This document shows positions 40,493 through 49,921 of a stretch of 64,000 nucleotides of DNA, in pieces. The stretch comes from a virus. Position 1 is the stretch's first letter. Every line of letters starts with the position of its first letter. The stretch spans positions 1 to 64,000 of the IMG/VR virus record IMGVR_UViG_3300020468_000005. One strand, given 5' to 3'. A program made the position numbers and the translations under genes. A model generated the notes under the pieces. It did not search any database and was not told the DNA's origin. It saw only the letters and a list, made by a program, of their open reading frames with translations.

Positions 40493-43400
40493 ATGGCACA
40501 GAATACCAACCTTAATATAGCTCCTTACTTCGACGACTTCGATGATAGTAAGGGCTTCCTAAAAGTACTTTTCAAACCTGGCTATCCAGTACAGGCTAGG
40601 GAACTTACTACGCTGCAAAGTTTATTGCAGAATCAGATTGACTCCTTTGGACAAGGTGTTTATAAAGAAGGTGCTCAGGTAATTCCTGGTGGTATTACTT
40701 TGAATAAAGATGTTGCATGTGTAATTATTCAAAACAACTATCTCAATCTTGACGTTGAATTATATCGTACTCAACTTGATAACTTAGTTCTTAAAGGTTC
40801 TACCTCTGGTGTTCGTGCTCGTGTTTTATTTTCTATTAGTTCTACTACATCGACTAGAAATAATATAACTTTTTATATAAATTACTTACAAAAAGCAGAC
40901 GATAACGTCACAACTACCTTTACAGATGGAGAAACACTCACCTGCGAAAGCGACATTACTTACGCAGCTACAACTATTGCTGCTAATACACCTCTTGCTC
41001 AACTCTTAAACTCAAATGCAAATTCTAAGGGTTCTACTGCTAACGTTGGTGCAGGTGTTTATTATACTAGAGGATATTTTGCACCTGTACATGAGCAAAC
41101 TCTAATATTAGATCAGTATGGAACTGATCCAACATATAAAGTAGGTTTAAAGGTAGAAGAAAAAATTATAACTGCTGATGAGGATGAAAGTCTATATGAT
41201 AACGCAATAGGAAGCACAAACTTCTCAGCACCTGGTGCAGATAGGTTTAAAATTAACCTAACATTAATTAAGAAAAATCTTGCGGATCCTAACTCTGCTG
41301 ACTTTATAGAACTACTTAGAACTAATGTTGGAGAAATTGAGAAGAAGGTAGAGAGAAGTGACCTTGGATTTATTCAAGATGTACTTGCCACTAGAACTAA
41401 AGAAGAATCTGGTGACTATTATGTCAAGAAATTTGAGATAGATGCTAGAGAAAATCTTAATGATGGATTTAATAATGGTGTATATGACGCAGGTGCTACG
41501 ACTGGAGATGGCAATACAGCTGATGAAGCAAACATAGCAATACAATTATCCAGTGGTCAAGCTTATATTTCTGGATATAGAACAGAGCGTTTATCTACAA
41601 CATATAAGGATGTAGCTAAACCAAGAACCTTTGTCGGAGAAAATAACAAATATATTGCTACTGATATTGGAAATTATGTCTTTATGACAAATGGCCACAA
41701 AGCACCTGCCATATATGAAATTATTAACTTAAGAGATGAAATAACTGGAACTCCTGGTACTGCAGCTGGTAATATTATTGGTCAAACAAGAGTTCTCAAC
41801 TTTTCTTATGAATCAGGTACGGTTAACAACCAAAGTACGGTTTACCGTACAAACTTAGTTGATACCAAGTTTTTTACTAGACTTGATTGCCAATCAAATG
41901 TTAACTGGCAGTTAGGCGACTTTGTTGTGGGTAGAACTTCTGGTGCTACTGGATTCGTAGCAATTACTAATTCATCTAGTCAAGTAGGATATCTTAGTGA
42001 TGTAATAGGAACATTTACACAAAACGAACAATTAGATTTAAACGCAGCAAGTAGCGGTACTAATATTGGACAGTTAGATAATAATACTTCTGCTGTTAAA
42101 TCTTATAACTTTAGTGATGTAAAGTCATATAGTTTTGGAAGTAATGGAACTGCTGATGCGGTATTGGATGTCAAGGTAGCATTACCTGGTTCAGGTCCTA
42201 TTATCTCGTCTCAAAGTGGGTCTGGTACGTCTCAAACTGCGACTGTAACTGCAACTCTTTCTAACTTTAATGTTCAGTTAAAAGTGGGTGATATCGTTGA
42301 GTTTACAAATGCTAATATAGCACATAAAGTCAAAGTTACTGCTGTTACTGATGCATTCTCCTTTACTATACAGAAGATTGAAGCTGGTGCTGGTAATATG
42401 ACCGATAGTGCCATTACTGGTCAGATAGTTAGATCACGTCCTGAAGTTAAAGATGCACAAAAGAATAAATTAGTTACTGCTCTTGGATATGATGCAGTAA
42501 AGAATACTAATAAGAATAATACTCAGAATCCAACAGGATCATTTAGAAAGTATTTTGCTGGTGGGGCAGCATCTGGAGGGCAACTTGGTTTTAATGCAGG
42601 TTCTGGTCTTGTATTTACCAATACTAATAATAATGATACATTCTTGCTTATTAATAATACTAATGGTGATTTGTTACAAGCACCTTCTACTGACGTAGCT
42701 ACTGGGCAAAATGTTCAAGTTAGTGGATTGTCAGGTACTAATAATTACTCTCTAATTGCTACAGTTAGTGCTTCCGATAGATCTGCTAAGGGAAAAACCA
42801 CGGAAAGGATGAAAATCCTTAAAATAGATAAGAGTTTTGCTGCTGGTGTTAATGGTCTAACACAGGAAAACGCTACAGGAGATGGGTATGGATATAGAGT
42901 AGATGATGCTAGAATCTCACTTGGAAGTGGAGATGTATTTAAGATAAAAGCAATATACGAAGCTAATGGTAGCACTGCAACTGCGGACAATACAATACCT
43001 AATATGCAGTTTACCAACTTAGTTGGTACTCTTTCTACTGATGAAGTAATAACTGGAGATACATCTGGTGCAAGAGGAAGAATAGTTGCTGTTGGTGGTA
43101 ATAGTAATCAAATCTATTTTATTCCAGTAGAAGATGATAAGTTTACCGATGGTGAGACTGTAACTGCACCTAATGCTACTTTAAAACTTATTGCTGGAAC
43201 TGTTCAGTCGGGTGGAAAGAATATAACAGATAGTTATGATCTAGATGATGGGCAGAGAGATCAGTTTTATGATTATTCATCTATCGTTAGAAAATCTGGT
43301 TATGCAGCACCTACACATCAAGTGTTAGTAATATATGATCGTTTTCTTACCACTGCAGGTATCAATCCATATACCGTAGATTCTTATGATACTGCGGATT

Positions 43401-46400
43401 ATAAGATTATTCCAAATTATGATGGTGAGGAATTAAGAGATAGTGTTGATTTTAGACCGATTGTTCCTGAGAAATTGGCAAATACAGGATCTGTAACTAG
43501 TCCCTTTACTTTAAATGGTACAGAATTCTTTGATTTTGGTAGTAGAGCATTCACTGGTAACGAGACTGGTGTACCAGGTCCTGGTGAGACTACTATTATA
43601 AGTTTGGAACATTATCTTGCTAGAGTTGATAAAGTCTTTATGAATAAAGACAATGAAATTCAAGTAGTAAAAGGAGCTCCTAGCACTAACCCTGTTGAAC
43701 CAGAAGACATTGAAGATGCAATGTTACTGGCAACAATCAACTACAATCCATACGTATTTGATGTTGACAAAGATGTTAGTATCAGAGAAACTAACTTCAA
43801 GAGATATACTTTTAGAGATATACAACAGTTAGAAGATAGAATTAAGACACTCGAATATTATACACAATTATCACTACTTGAAAGTGAGACTGCAAGTATG
43901 GAAATTAGAGACACTAGTGGTCTTAGCAGATTTAAAAATGGATTTGTAGTAGATAACTTTGCAAGTCTTTCAACTAGTGATACTTTACATCGAGACTATA
44001 GAGTATCTCTTGATTTTGATGAAGGTCAATGTCGCCCATCTCATTATACTACTCAAGTACCTCTTACATTTTCTACAGCATCTACTAATGTACAGCAAAC
44101 TGGAGATCTTGTAACACTTCCATATACAAGCACAGTTCTTTTAGATCAACCATATTCTTCAGGTGTTGAGAATGTTAACCCATTTAACGTATTCACATAT
44201 GTTGGAGATATTCAGTTGCATCCAGAGTCTGATAACTGGGTAGATACTAAAACTCTTAATCCTGTTAAAGGTCCTGTTGTAGAAGGTAACTTCCTTACTA
44301 CTGTTAGAGAGTATAATGCTGACCAGAATGGTTTTTCTCCAACTCAATGGAACTCATGGAAAACTACATGGACTGGGAAAACTAAATCAGTAGATGTTGG
44401 TAGTTGGAGAAGAAGAACAAAAAGATCTAGAGTTAGAACTATTACTACTACTAGAACAACTACTAGAAAACAAACAAGAACAGGTATCAGGTATAGAGTT
44501 ACTCCTGTTATTGAGCAGAAGTCACTAGGTAACAAGGTTGTTTCTGTAGACCATATTCAGTTTATGCGTTCTAGAAACATTGAGTTTAATTGTAAGAAAT
44601 TAAAACCAAGAACTAAGTTCTTTGGATTTTTTGATGGTATTGCTCTACCTACTAAATTAGTTACACCTAAAATTATTGGTTTGACTAAGGATTCATCTAG
44701 TGATTCTAAAACAAACAATATTCCTTTCCAAGTTGGTGAGACAGTATATGTCAACTCAGCTGGATCTCCTGGTTTTACACCTAAGAAAGGATTTAGATTT
44801 AAGGCAAGAGTTGCAGCACCTAATGAAGGATTTGAAATAAATCCATTAGACGGAACTGATATCCAATCTACTAATGACTATACATCTAACTTAGGTTTCC
44901 TTAACATTGATACTAAGTCTCTTGCTGATCAGGCAAAGGGAACTTATTATGGTTCACCTAAAATTAATGATTATATTATTGGAGAAACTTCTGGTGCAAT
45001 TGCTAAAGTAACAAGTAAAGACTTGATCAGTGACAAGAGAGGTAAACTTAGAGGATCATTCTTTATAGATTCACCTAAGGGTACAGGTAATCTTAAATTC
45101 AAGACTGGTAATAAATTATTCAGACTTACTGATGATGCATCCGATAGTAAGGTTATTGGTGTATCTGATTCTAGTGCTGAGGTAGAATTTACTTCTTCTG
45201 GTATCTTACAGACAGTGCAAGATCAAATTATATCTGTAAGAAATGCTAAGGTTACATCTGAAGAAATGTTCGACTCTAGAACTGTTAAAGATACTAAGCA
45301 ATCTAAAAAGAATGAAGTTAGATTCTGTGACCCACTTGCACAAACCTTCCTTATTGAAGATTCATCATTAGAAGGTGGGGTATTCTTAACTAAGATTGAT
45401 ATATTCTTCTTTACTAAGGATGAGGAAATTCCAGTATCATTAGATATTAGAACTGTAGTTAATGGTAATCCAACTCAAATAATTGTACCTCTTTCTAAAG
45501 TTATTAAAGATCCTGAGGATGTATTCATATCTGCAGATGCTTCTAAACCAACTTCATTTGAGTTTGAATCTCCAGTATACCTACCATTCAGACAGGAACA
45601 TGCTATTGTATTGACTTCTGACTCTAACCAGTATAAGGTATTCATCTCTATTCTTGGTGAAGATGCTATAGATGCTGCACATGCAGGAGAAAAAATTTCT
45701 GAGCAACCATACATCGGTGTATTGTTCAAGTCACAGAACGCATCTACATGGACACCATCACAGTATGAAGACTTGATGTTTAAGATCTATAGAGCAGAAT
45801 TTGCATTACCAAGCACATCATCTAATAGTAAACTTGTACTAGAAAATGCACAACTTGGTGAATCTAATGGTGGTTTCTTAAATCTTGCAGCTAACTCCAT
45901 GCAAATGACTGCAGGTCAAGATGAGATTAGAGTATTCCATGGTAATCACGGTATGCAGTCACCACTTAACTATGTACAGATAAGCGGTGTAACATCTGAA
46001 GTTCCAGATACTGCACTTACATCTACTATTAGTACAACGGGTACCTCCACATTTACAGTTACTAACGCAGCATTATTCCATACCACTATGGGTGGATCTG
46101 CGATAAGTAATTCAAATCCAGGTTTTGTAAGAATTCTTGGAGAAGCAGAAGATGGCAGTGGAGATGAGATTATTGCATATAGTGGTATAAATTCAAACAC
46201 TATAACAATTGCTTCCAATGGACGTAACCATAGTGGTAGTGCAGGTGGATCAACTGGTTTATCACATTCATCTGGTGCTATTGTACAATGTTACAATCTA
46301 AATGGAATTCCACTTACATCAATCAATGCTACTCATACTGCACCTGGTGGAATTATATCTATCAACAGTCCTCATAGTTACAATCTAAAAGTAACTGGTA

Positions 46401-47200
46401 AGACAGCAAATACTTCTATGATGGGTGGTGGTGTCTTTATAACTGCTTCTCAAAATATTCCATGGGACGTATTAACACCACAAATTCAAAATCAAACTCA
46501 ACCAAAAACAAGTATCATTCCAAGAGTATTGGGTACAAGTGGTACTTCATGTGGTCCTGATAGCGATGGGGGTAATTCTGGTTTAGAGACTTCTTTCGTT
46601 AAAGATACTACTTATCTTGATGTGGTTATTGGAGAAGAGAATTACTTCCCTGCTACTAAGATTATTGCTAACCAACTCAATGAGATTAACCGTATGAATA
46701 ATGTGAAGTCGTTTACTATGGAGTTGGATTTAGAATCTGAGGTATCTCACCTATCTCCTGTGATTGATCTATCTGCTGTATCAATTATTACAACAGCAAA
46801 TATCATTAATAACCTTGAACCTACTGCTAATATTGGTAGCGAATGTGCAGCAAATTACATTACTAAGGTTGCTCGAATGGATAAGAGTGCCACTGGATTG
46901 AAGGTTATGCTTACTGCTAACACATGGACACAATCCACTATTAGAGTGATGTACAAGTTAGTACCTGTTGGTTATGCTGGTGCTCTTGATGATTTACCTT
47001 TCCAATTCTTTAATACTACAGGTATTCCAGACAGCGGTATTATTACACCACAGAATGATCTCTTTACATTTACTGATTATGAGTATACAATAGATGATAC
47101 TGAGGACTTCGATGGATTCCAAATCAAAGTAAGTTTCATTGCTTATTCTGAACCATATATACCGAGGATAAAAGACTTCAGAGCAATCGCTTTAGCATAA
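40493..47200 (+). CDS. DUF4815-type baseplate wedge / tail protein
   Basis: 2235 residues. The N-terminus (NLNIAPYFDDFDDSKGFLKVLFKPGYPVQARELTTLQSLL) is the DUF4815 signature seen in cyanophage proteins at the gp9/gp10 position. About 1080-1180 there is a helical IQQLEDRIKTLEYYTQLSLLE segment followed by RFKNGFVVDNFASLSTSD, and about 1300 an Arg/Lys-rich TTRTTTRKQ patch. The C-terminal 700 residues form mixed beta domains with RAEFALPS and FQIKVSFIAYSEPYIPRIKDFRAI. It directly follows gp8 without spacer. It probably covers the outer baseplate where fibres attach. Confidence 0.8.
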   Translation: MAQNTNLNIAPYFDDFDDSKGFLKVLFKPGYPVQARELTTLQSLLQNQIDSFGQGVYKEGAQVIPGGITLNKDVACVIIQNNYLNLDVELYRTQLDNLVLKGSTSGVRARVLFSISSTTSTRNNITFYINYLQKADDNVTTTFTDGETLTCESDITYAATTIAANTPLAQLLNSNANSKGSTANVGAGVYYTRGYFAPVHEQTLILDQYGTDPTYKVGLKVEEKIITADEDESLYDNAIGSTNFSAPGADRFKINLTLIKKNLADPNSADFIELLRTNVGEIEKKVERSDLGFIQDVLATRTKEESGDYYVKKFEIDARENLNDGFNNGVYDAGATTGDGNTADEANIAIQLSSGQAYISGYRTERLSTTYKDVAKPRTFVGENNKYIATDIGNYVFMTNGHKAPAIYEIINLRDEITGTPGTAAGNIIGQTRVLNFSYESGTVNNQSTVYRTNLVDTKFFTRLDCQSNVNWQLGDFVVGRTSGATGFVAITNSSSQVGYLSDVIGTFTQNEQLDLNAASSGTNIGQLDNNTSAVKSYNFSDVKSYSFGSNGTADAVLDVKVALPGSGPIISSQSGSGTSQTATVTATLSNFNVQLKVGDIVEFTNANIAHKVKVTAVTDAFSFTIQKIEAGAGNMTDSAITGQIVRSRPEVKDAQKNKLVTALGYDAVKNTNKNNTQNPTGSFRKYFAGGAASGGQLGFNAGSGLVFTNTNNNDTFLLINNTNGDLLQAPSTDVATGQNVQVSGLSGTNNYSLIATVSASDRSAKGKTTERMKILKIDKSFAAGVNGLTQENATGDGYGYRVDDARISLGSGDVFKIKAIYEANGSTATADNTIPNMQFTNLVGTLSTDEVITGDTSGARGRIVAVGGNSNQIYFIPVEDDKFTDGETVTAPNATLKLIAGTVQSGGKNITDSYDLDDGQRDQFYDYSSIVRKSGYAAPTHQVLVIYDRFLTTAGINPYTVDSYDTADYKIIPNYDGEELRDSVDFRPIVPEKLANTGSVTSPFTLNGTEFFDFGSRAFTGNETGVPGPGETTIISLEHYLARVDKVFMNKDNEIQVVKGAPSTNPVEPEDIEDAMLLATINYNPYVFDVDKDVSIRETNFKRYTFRDIQQLEDRIKTLEYYTQLSLLESETASMEIRDTSGLSRFKNGFVVDNFASLSTSDTLHRDYRVSLDFDEGQCRPSHYTTQVPLTFSTASTNVQQTGDLVTLPYTSTVLLDQPYSSGVENVNPFNVFTYVGDIQLHPESDNWVDTKTLNPVKGPVVEGNFLTTVREYNADQNGFSPTQWNSWKTTWTGKTKSVDVGSWRRRTKRSRVRTITTTRTTTRKQTRTGIRYRVTPVIEQKSLGNKVVSVDHIQFMRSRNIEFNCKKLKPRTKFFGFFDGIALPTKLVTPKIIGLTKDSSSDSKTNNIPFQVGETVYVNSAGSPGFTPKKGFRFKARVAAPNEGFEINPLDGTDIQSTNDYTSNLGFLNIDTKSLADQAKGTYYGSPKINDYIIGETSGAIAKVTSKDLISDKRGKLRGSFFIDSPKGTGNLKFKTGNKLFRLTDDASDSKVIGVSDSSAEVEFTSSGILQTVQDQIISVRNAKVTSEEMFDSRTVKDTKQSKKNEVRFCDPLAQTFLIEDSSLEGGVFLTKIDIFFFTKDEEIPVSLDIRTVVNGNPTQIIVPLSKVIKDPEDVFISADASKPTSFEFESPVYLPFRQEHAIVLTSDSNQYKVFISILGEDAIDAAHAGEKISEQPYIGVLFKSQNASTWTPSQYEDLMFKIYRAEFALPSTSSNSKLVLENAQLGESNGGFLNLAANSMQMTAGQDEIRVFHGNHGMQSPLNYVQISGVTSEVPDTALTSTISTTGTSTFTVTNAALFHTTMGGSAISNSNPGFVRILGEAEDGSGDEIIAYSGINSNTITIASNGRNHSGSAGGSTGLSHSSGAIVQCYNLNGIPLTSINATHTAPGGIISINSPHSYNLKVTGKTANTSMMGGGVFITASQNIPWDVLTPQIQNQTQPKTSIIPRVLGTSGTSCGPDSDGGNSGLETSFVKDTTYLDVVIGEENYFPATKIIANQLNEINRMNNVKSFTMELDLESEVSHLSPVIDLSAVSIITTANIINNLEPTANIGSECAANYITKVARMDKSATGLKVMLTANTWTQSTIRVMYKLVPVGYAGALDDLPFQFFNTTGIPDSGIITPQNDLFTFTDYEYTIDDTEDFDGFQIKVSFIAYSEPYIPRIKDFRAIALA

Positions 47201-47424
47201 TGGAAGATAAAATACTTGATCTAATCCCTGTCGAAGGACATAACTCCCTCGGCAGGGATGCTGATTCTAATGCAATCGTCAATACAGACGATAGTGCATA
47301 TGACGCTTATATAAAAGCAAGAGAAAATGCACGCAACAAAGATCGCACTTTAGATGACTTGAAGAGAGAAGTTGACGAACTTAAAGACCTTATAAACGAC
47401 TTAATACAGAAAGAGGATAAATAA
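47200..47424 (+). CDS. Small coiled-coil protein after wedge gene
   Basis: 74 residues. Starts on the last base of the preceding stop. NSLGRDADSNAIVNTDDSAYDAYIKARENARNKD then a coiled-coil end (TLDDLKREVDELKDLINDLIQK). I associate this pattern with a small protein at this position in cyanophages; it may help assembly. Function unknown. Confidence 0.75.
   Translation: MEDKILDLIPVEGHNSLGRDADSNAIVNTDDSAYDAYIKARENARNKDRTLDDLKREVDELKDLINDLIQKEDK
47416..47423 (+). promoter_or_regulatory. Late-type promoter
   Basis: GATAAATA at 47416-47423, a variant of the late octamer, 35 nt before the next start. Weaker match than the TATAAATA sites. Confidence 0.5.
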
Positions 47425-47458
47425 AGTTAAGCTAAATATTATATGGAATTCTTAGAGA

Positions 47459-47797
47459 ATGGCAAGTGCTGTATCCAACCTACTAATATATCAAGGTTCT
47501 GACTTTATCATCGACTTCACAGTTGAGAATGATAATGGCACAGAATTTAACCTTACAGGATATACAGTAGCAAGTTTGATAAAGAAACACTACACAAGTA
47601 GTACTTCTCAAACTGTAACGTCTGCAGTCCTGACTCCTACAACGAGTGGAAGAATACAATTATCTCTAACTAATTCCCAGACCGCTGCTATGAAAAGTGG
47701 ACGGTATGTGTATGATGTCGTCATAACTTCAGCATCTGGTATCAAGTCCAGAGTGTTAGAGGGTTCAGTAAGCGTACTTGAGGGGGTAACACTTTAA
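47459..47797 (+). CDS. Small virion protein, Ig-like
   Basis: 112 residues with repeated short beta strands: NLLIYQGSDFIIDFTVEN, FNLTGYTVASLIKKHY and GRYVYDVVITSASGIKSRVLEGSVSV. This resembles small Ig-like or BppU-like phage proteins that sit near fibre attachment sites. It starts immediately before two further small fibre-related genes. Family name not certain. Confidence 0.75.
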   Translation: MASAVSNLLIYQGSDFIIDFTVENDNGTEFNLTGYTVASLIKKHYTSSTSQTVTSAVLTPTTSGRIQLSLTNSQTAAMKSGRYVYDVVITSASGIKSRVLEGSVSVLEGVTL

Positions 47798-48019
47798 ATG
47801 GCAAGATTAAGATTTGGGGACCAATCAGTCCCAAGAGTAACTCGTGTCGCCACTGGTGGTGGCGGTGGCACGATTGGTGCTATGTCAGACGTAGATTTGA
47901 CAGATGTATCACAAGGTGGACTAGCAGAAGGTTCAGTGCTTGTGTATGATTCAGCAGCAACAAGATTTGTCGCCACGAATGTTTTAAATCACGTAACAGT
48001 AAACGGGGGTAGCTTCTAA
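47798..48019 (+). CDS. Small virion protein, Gly-rich connector
   Basis: 73 residues with a GGGGG run, then MSDVDLTDVSQGGLAEGSVLVYDSAATRFVATNVL. This repeat-like VDLTDVxxGGLxxGxVLVYD segment is common in fibre proteins. It begins right after the preceding stop and its last base is the first base of the next ATG. Probably a small fibre connector. Confidence 0.7.
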   Translation: MARLRFGDQSVPRVTRVATGGGGGTIGAMSDVDLTDVSQGGLAEGSVLVYDSAATRFVATNVLNHVTVNGGSF

Positions 48020-49704
48020 TGGCATCCAATATTCTAATTAAAAGGAGTACTGGTTCAACCGCACCTGGTAGTATTACATTTGGTGAACTCGCCATTACTA
48101 CAGGAGCAAACGGAACTCAGGCAAACGCAGGAGACAGACTATTCATTGGAGACAATAATGGTGCTGCACAGATTGTCGGTGGTAGATATTTTATGGACAT
48201 GTTGGATCATGTTCATGGTACATTAACTGCTAGTTCATCTGTAATAGTCGATAGTAATTCAAAAATTGATCAGTGGAATGTTGACGACATCACCCTTGAT
48301 GCAAATGTCATTACAACATCTACTACTGATGCTGACCTTATCTTCCGTGCAAATGGTACAGGTAAACTGGTTATTGAAGATGGTCAGGAACTAGAGTTTG
48401 GAACTACAGGAGATGTAGAACTCTCATATAATGACTCAGATGCAGTTTTAGACATCAAGCGTGTAGCAGGTACCCCCGACTTGCGTATTGCTGATGATAT
48501 GAAACTAAACTTTGGTAATACAAAGGATGCTTCTATCAGATATGACGAGACAACTTCTGACAAGATTCAAGTAGAAGGTGCAGACTGGAACTATAGTACA
48601 GGTGTACTAGTCAACTATGCTGATACTACAGATGCTTCTAACGTTGCCACAGCAGGTGTTACATTTGCGGGTGGTATTGGTGTAGGAGCTACTGCATGGA
48701 TCAAAGACCTTAAGGTTGATGATAATACAGTTCTTGGTACTGCTGATACAGATACACTGGAAGTTAATGCAACAACTACCTTCCAGAATGGTGTAACCTT
48801 TAATGGAACCACAAACATTTCTGGTAATACATCTCAGACTGGTTCTATTGAAATTGATAACCTTAAGTTAGACGGAAACGTACTTTCTACTATTAATAGT
48901 ATACAAGAATTGATTATTGACCCATTTCCTGCAGGTGGAGACGCTGATGGTTTGGTCATAATTAAAGGTGACCTTCAAATTGATGGTACAACAACTACTG
49001 TTAATAGTGCTTCAATGTCTGTTAACGATCCTACTATTGAATTAGGAGATCCCACTACACCGATCACAGTTAAAACTCTTGCTACCTTTGCGGGTAACGC
49101 AACAGTTGCTGTTGTAGTTGATGCAGTGGAGCAATTATCAGTCGGTGATTCAATCACTGGTACTGGTATTCCTGGTGGCACAACAATCTCTGCTATCAAC
49201 ACAGGTACAAAAACTATTACATTAAGTGCAGCAATTACTGCTGACCAAGTTGTAGGTGCTACCTTAGTTACAGTTAGAGGTGCTGATGATGCAATGGATC
49301 GTGGTGTTAAAATTCACTACAATCTATCTGGAACCAATAAATTTGGTTTCTTTGGTTATGACCGCACTGGTGGTGGTGACGGTGCAGGTGCTTGGACATT
49401 TATTGAAGAAGCAACTGACACAGGTACTGTTTTTGGTGTAACTGGAAACCGTGGTACTGTTCTTATCGGTGATCTTGAACTAGACACTGACCTTGAAGTT
49501 CAGTTTGGTGGTACTGGTGCAGGTACATTTACCTCAAATGGTATCGTATATGGTAATGGCACAAGTCCTCTACAGGTAACTGCAGAGGCTAACATGGCAT
49601 CACCTGGTACTGGAAATGATGCTACTACATCATATCAAGTATTGACTGTTACTTCAGCTGGAGTCCCAGTCTGGACAAACACCCTCGATGGAGGAACTTT
49701 TTAA
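48019..49704 (+). CDS. Tail fibre / structural protein
   Basis: 561 residues. The N-terminus (SNILIKRSTGSTAPGSITFGELAITTGANGTQANAGDRLFIGD) is the standard opening of cyanophage fibre and virion proteins. The rest repeats short DxxLxxxxT units (DDITLDANVITTSTTDADLIFRANGTGKLVIEDG, SYNDSDAVLDIKRV, VDDNTVLGTADTDTLEV) typical of a trimeric beta-helical shaft. A palindrome-like TAGTACAGGTGTACTA also occurs at 48594. Host attachment role by analogy. Confidence 0.8.
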   Translation: MASNILIKRSTGSTAPGSITFGELAITTGANGTQANAGDRLFIGDNNGAAQIVGGRYFMDMLDHVHGTLTASSSVIVDSNSKIDQWNVDDITLDANVITTSTTDADLIFRANGTGKLVIEDGQELEFGTTGDVELSYNDSDAVLDIKRVAGTPDLRIADDMKLNFGNTKDASIRYDETTSDKIQVEGADWNYSTGVLVNYADTTDASNVATAGVTFAGGIGVGATAWIKDLKVDDNTVLGTADTDTLEVNATTTFQNGVTFNGTTNISGNTSQTGSIEIDNLKLDGNVLSTINSIQELIIDPFPAGGDADGLVIIKGDLQIDGTTTTVNSASMSVNDPTIELGDPTTPITVKTLATFAGNATVAVVVDAVEQLSVGDSITGTGIPGGTTISAINTGTKTITLSAAITADQVVGATLVTVRGADDAMDRGVKIHYNLSGTNKFGFFGYDRTGGGDGAGAWTFIEEATDTGTVFGVTGNRGTVLIGDLELDTDLEVQFGGTGAGTFTSNGIVYGNGTSPLQVTAEANMASPGTGNDATTSYQVLTVTSAGVPVWTNTLDGGTF

Positions 49705-49714
49705 AATTTGAATT

Positions 49715-49921
49715 ATGAATGCACAAATTGTTATTAACACATTACAAAAGAAAATTTCTGAATTGACATTAGTAAATGTGATGTTAGAAGCACAAATAGC
49801 TGACTTACAAAATCAGTTAAATAGTATGAATCAAGACCAAATTCCTGAGAATGCTCTAGATGGCAACGAGAATCAAGCTAAAGAGATCGACGACAGCAGC
49901 AGTCGTCCCGACAACTTCTAA
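49715..49921 (+). CDS. Small coiled-coil protein
   Basis: 68 residues: IVINTLQKKISELTLVNVMLEAQIADLQNQLNSM forms a clear coiled coil, followed by an acidic/Ser-rich tail. I associate it with a small protein next to fibre genes in cyanophages, perhaps a fibre chaperone. Its last 62 nt overlap the start of the 2414-residue fibre gene in another frame. Confidence 0.75.
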   Translation: MNAQIVINTLQKKISELTLVNVMLEAQIADLQNQLNSMNQDQIPENALDGNENQAKEIDDSSSRPDNF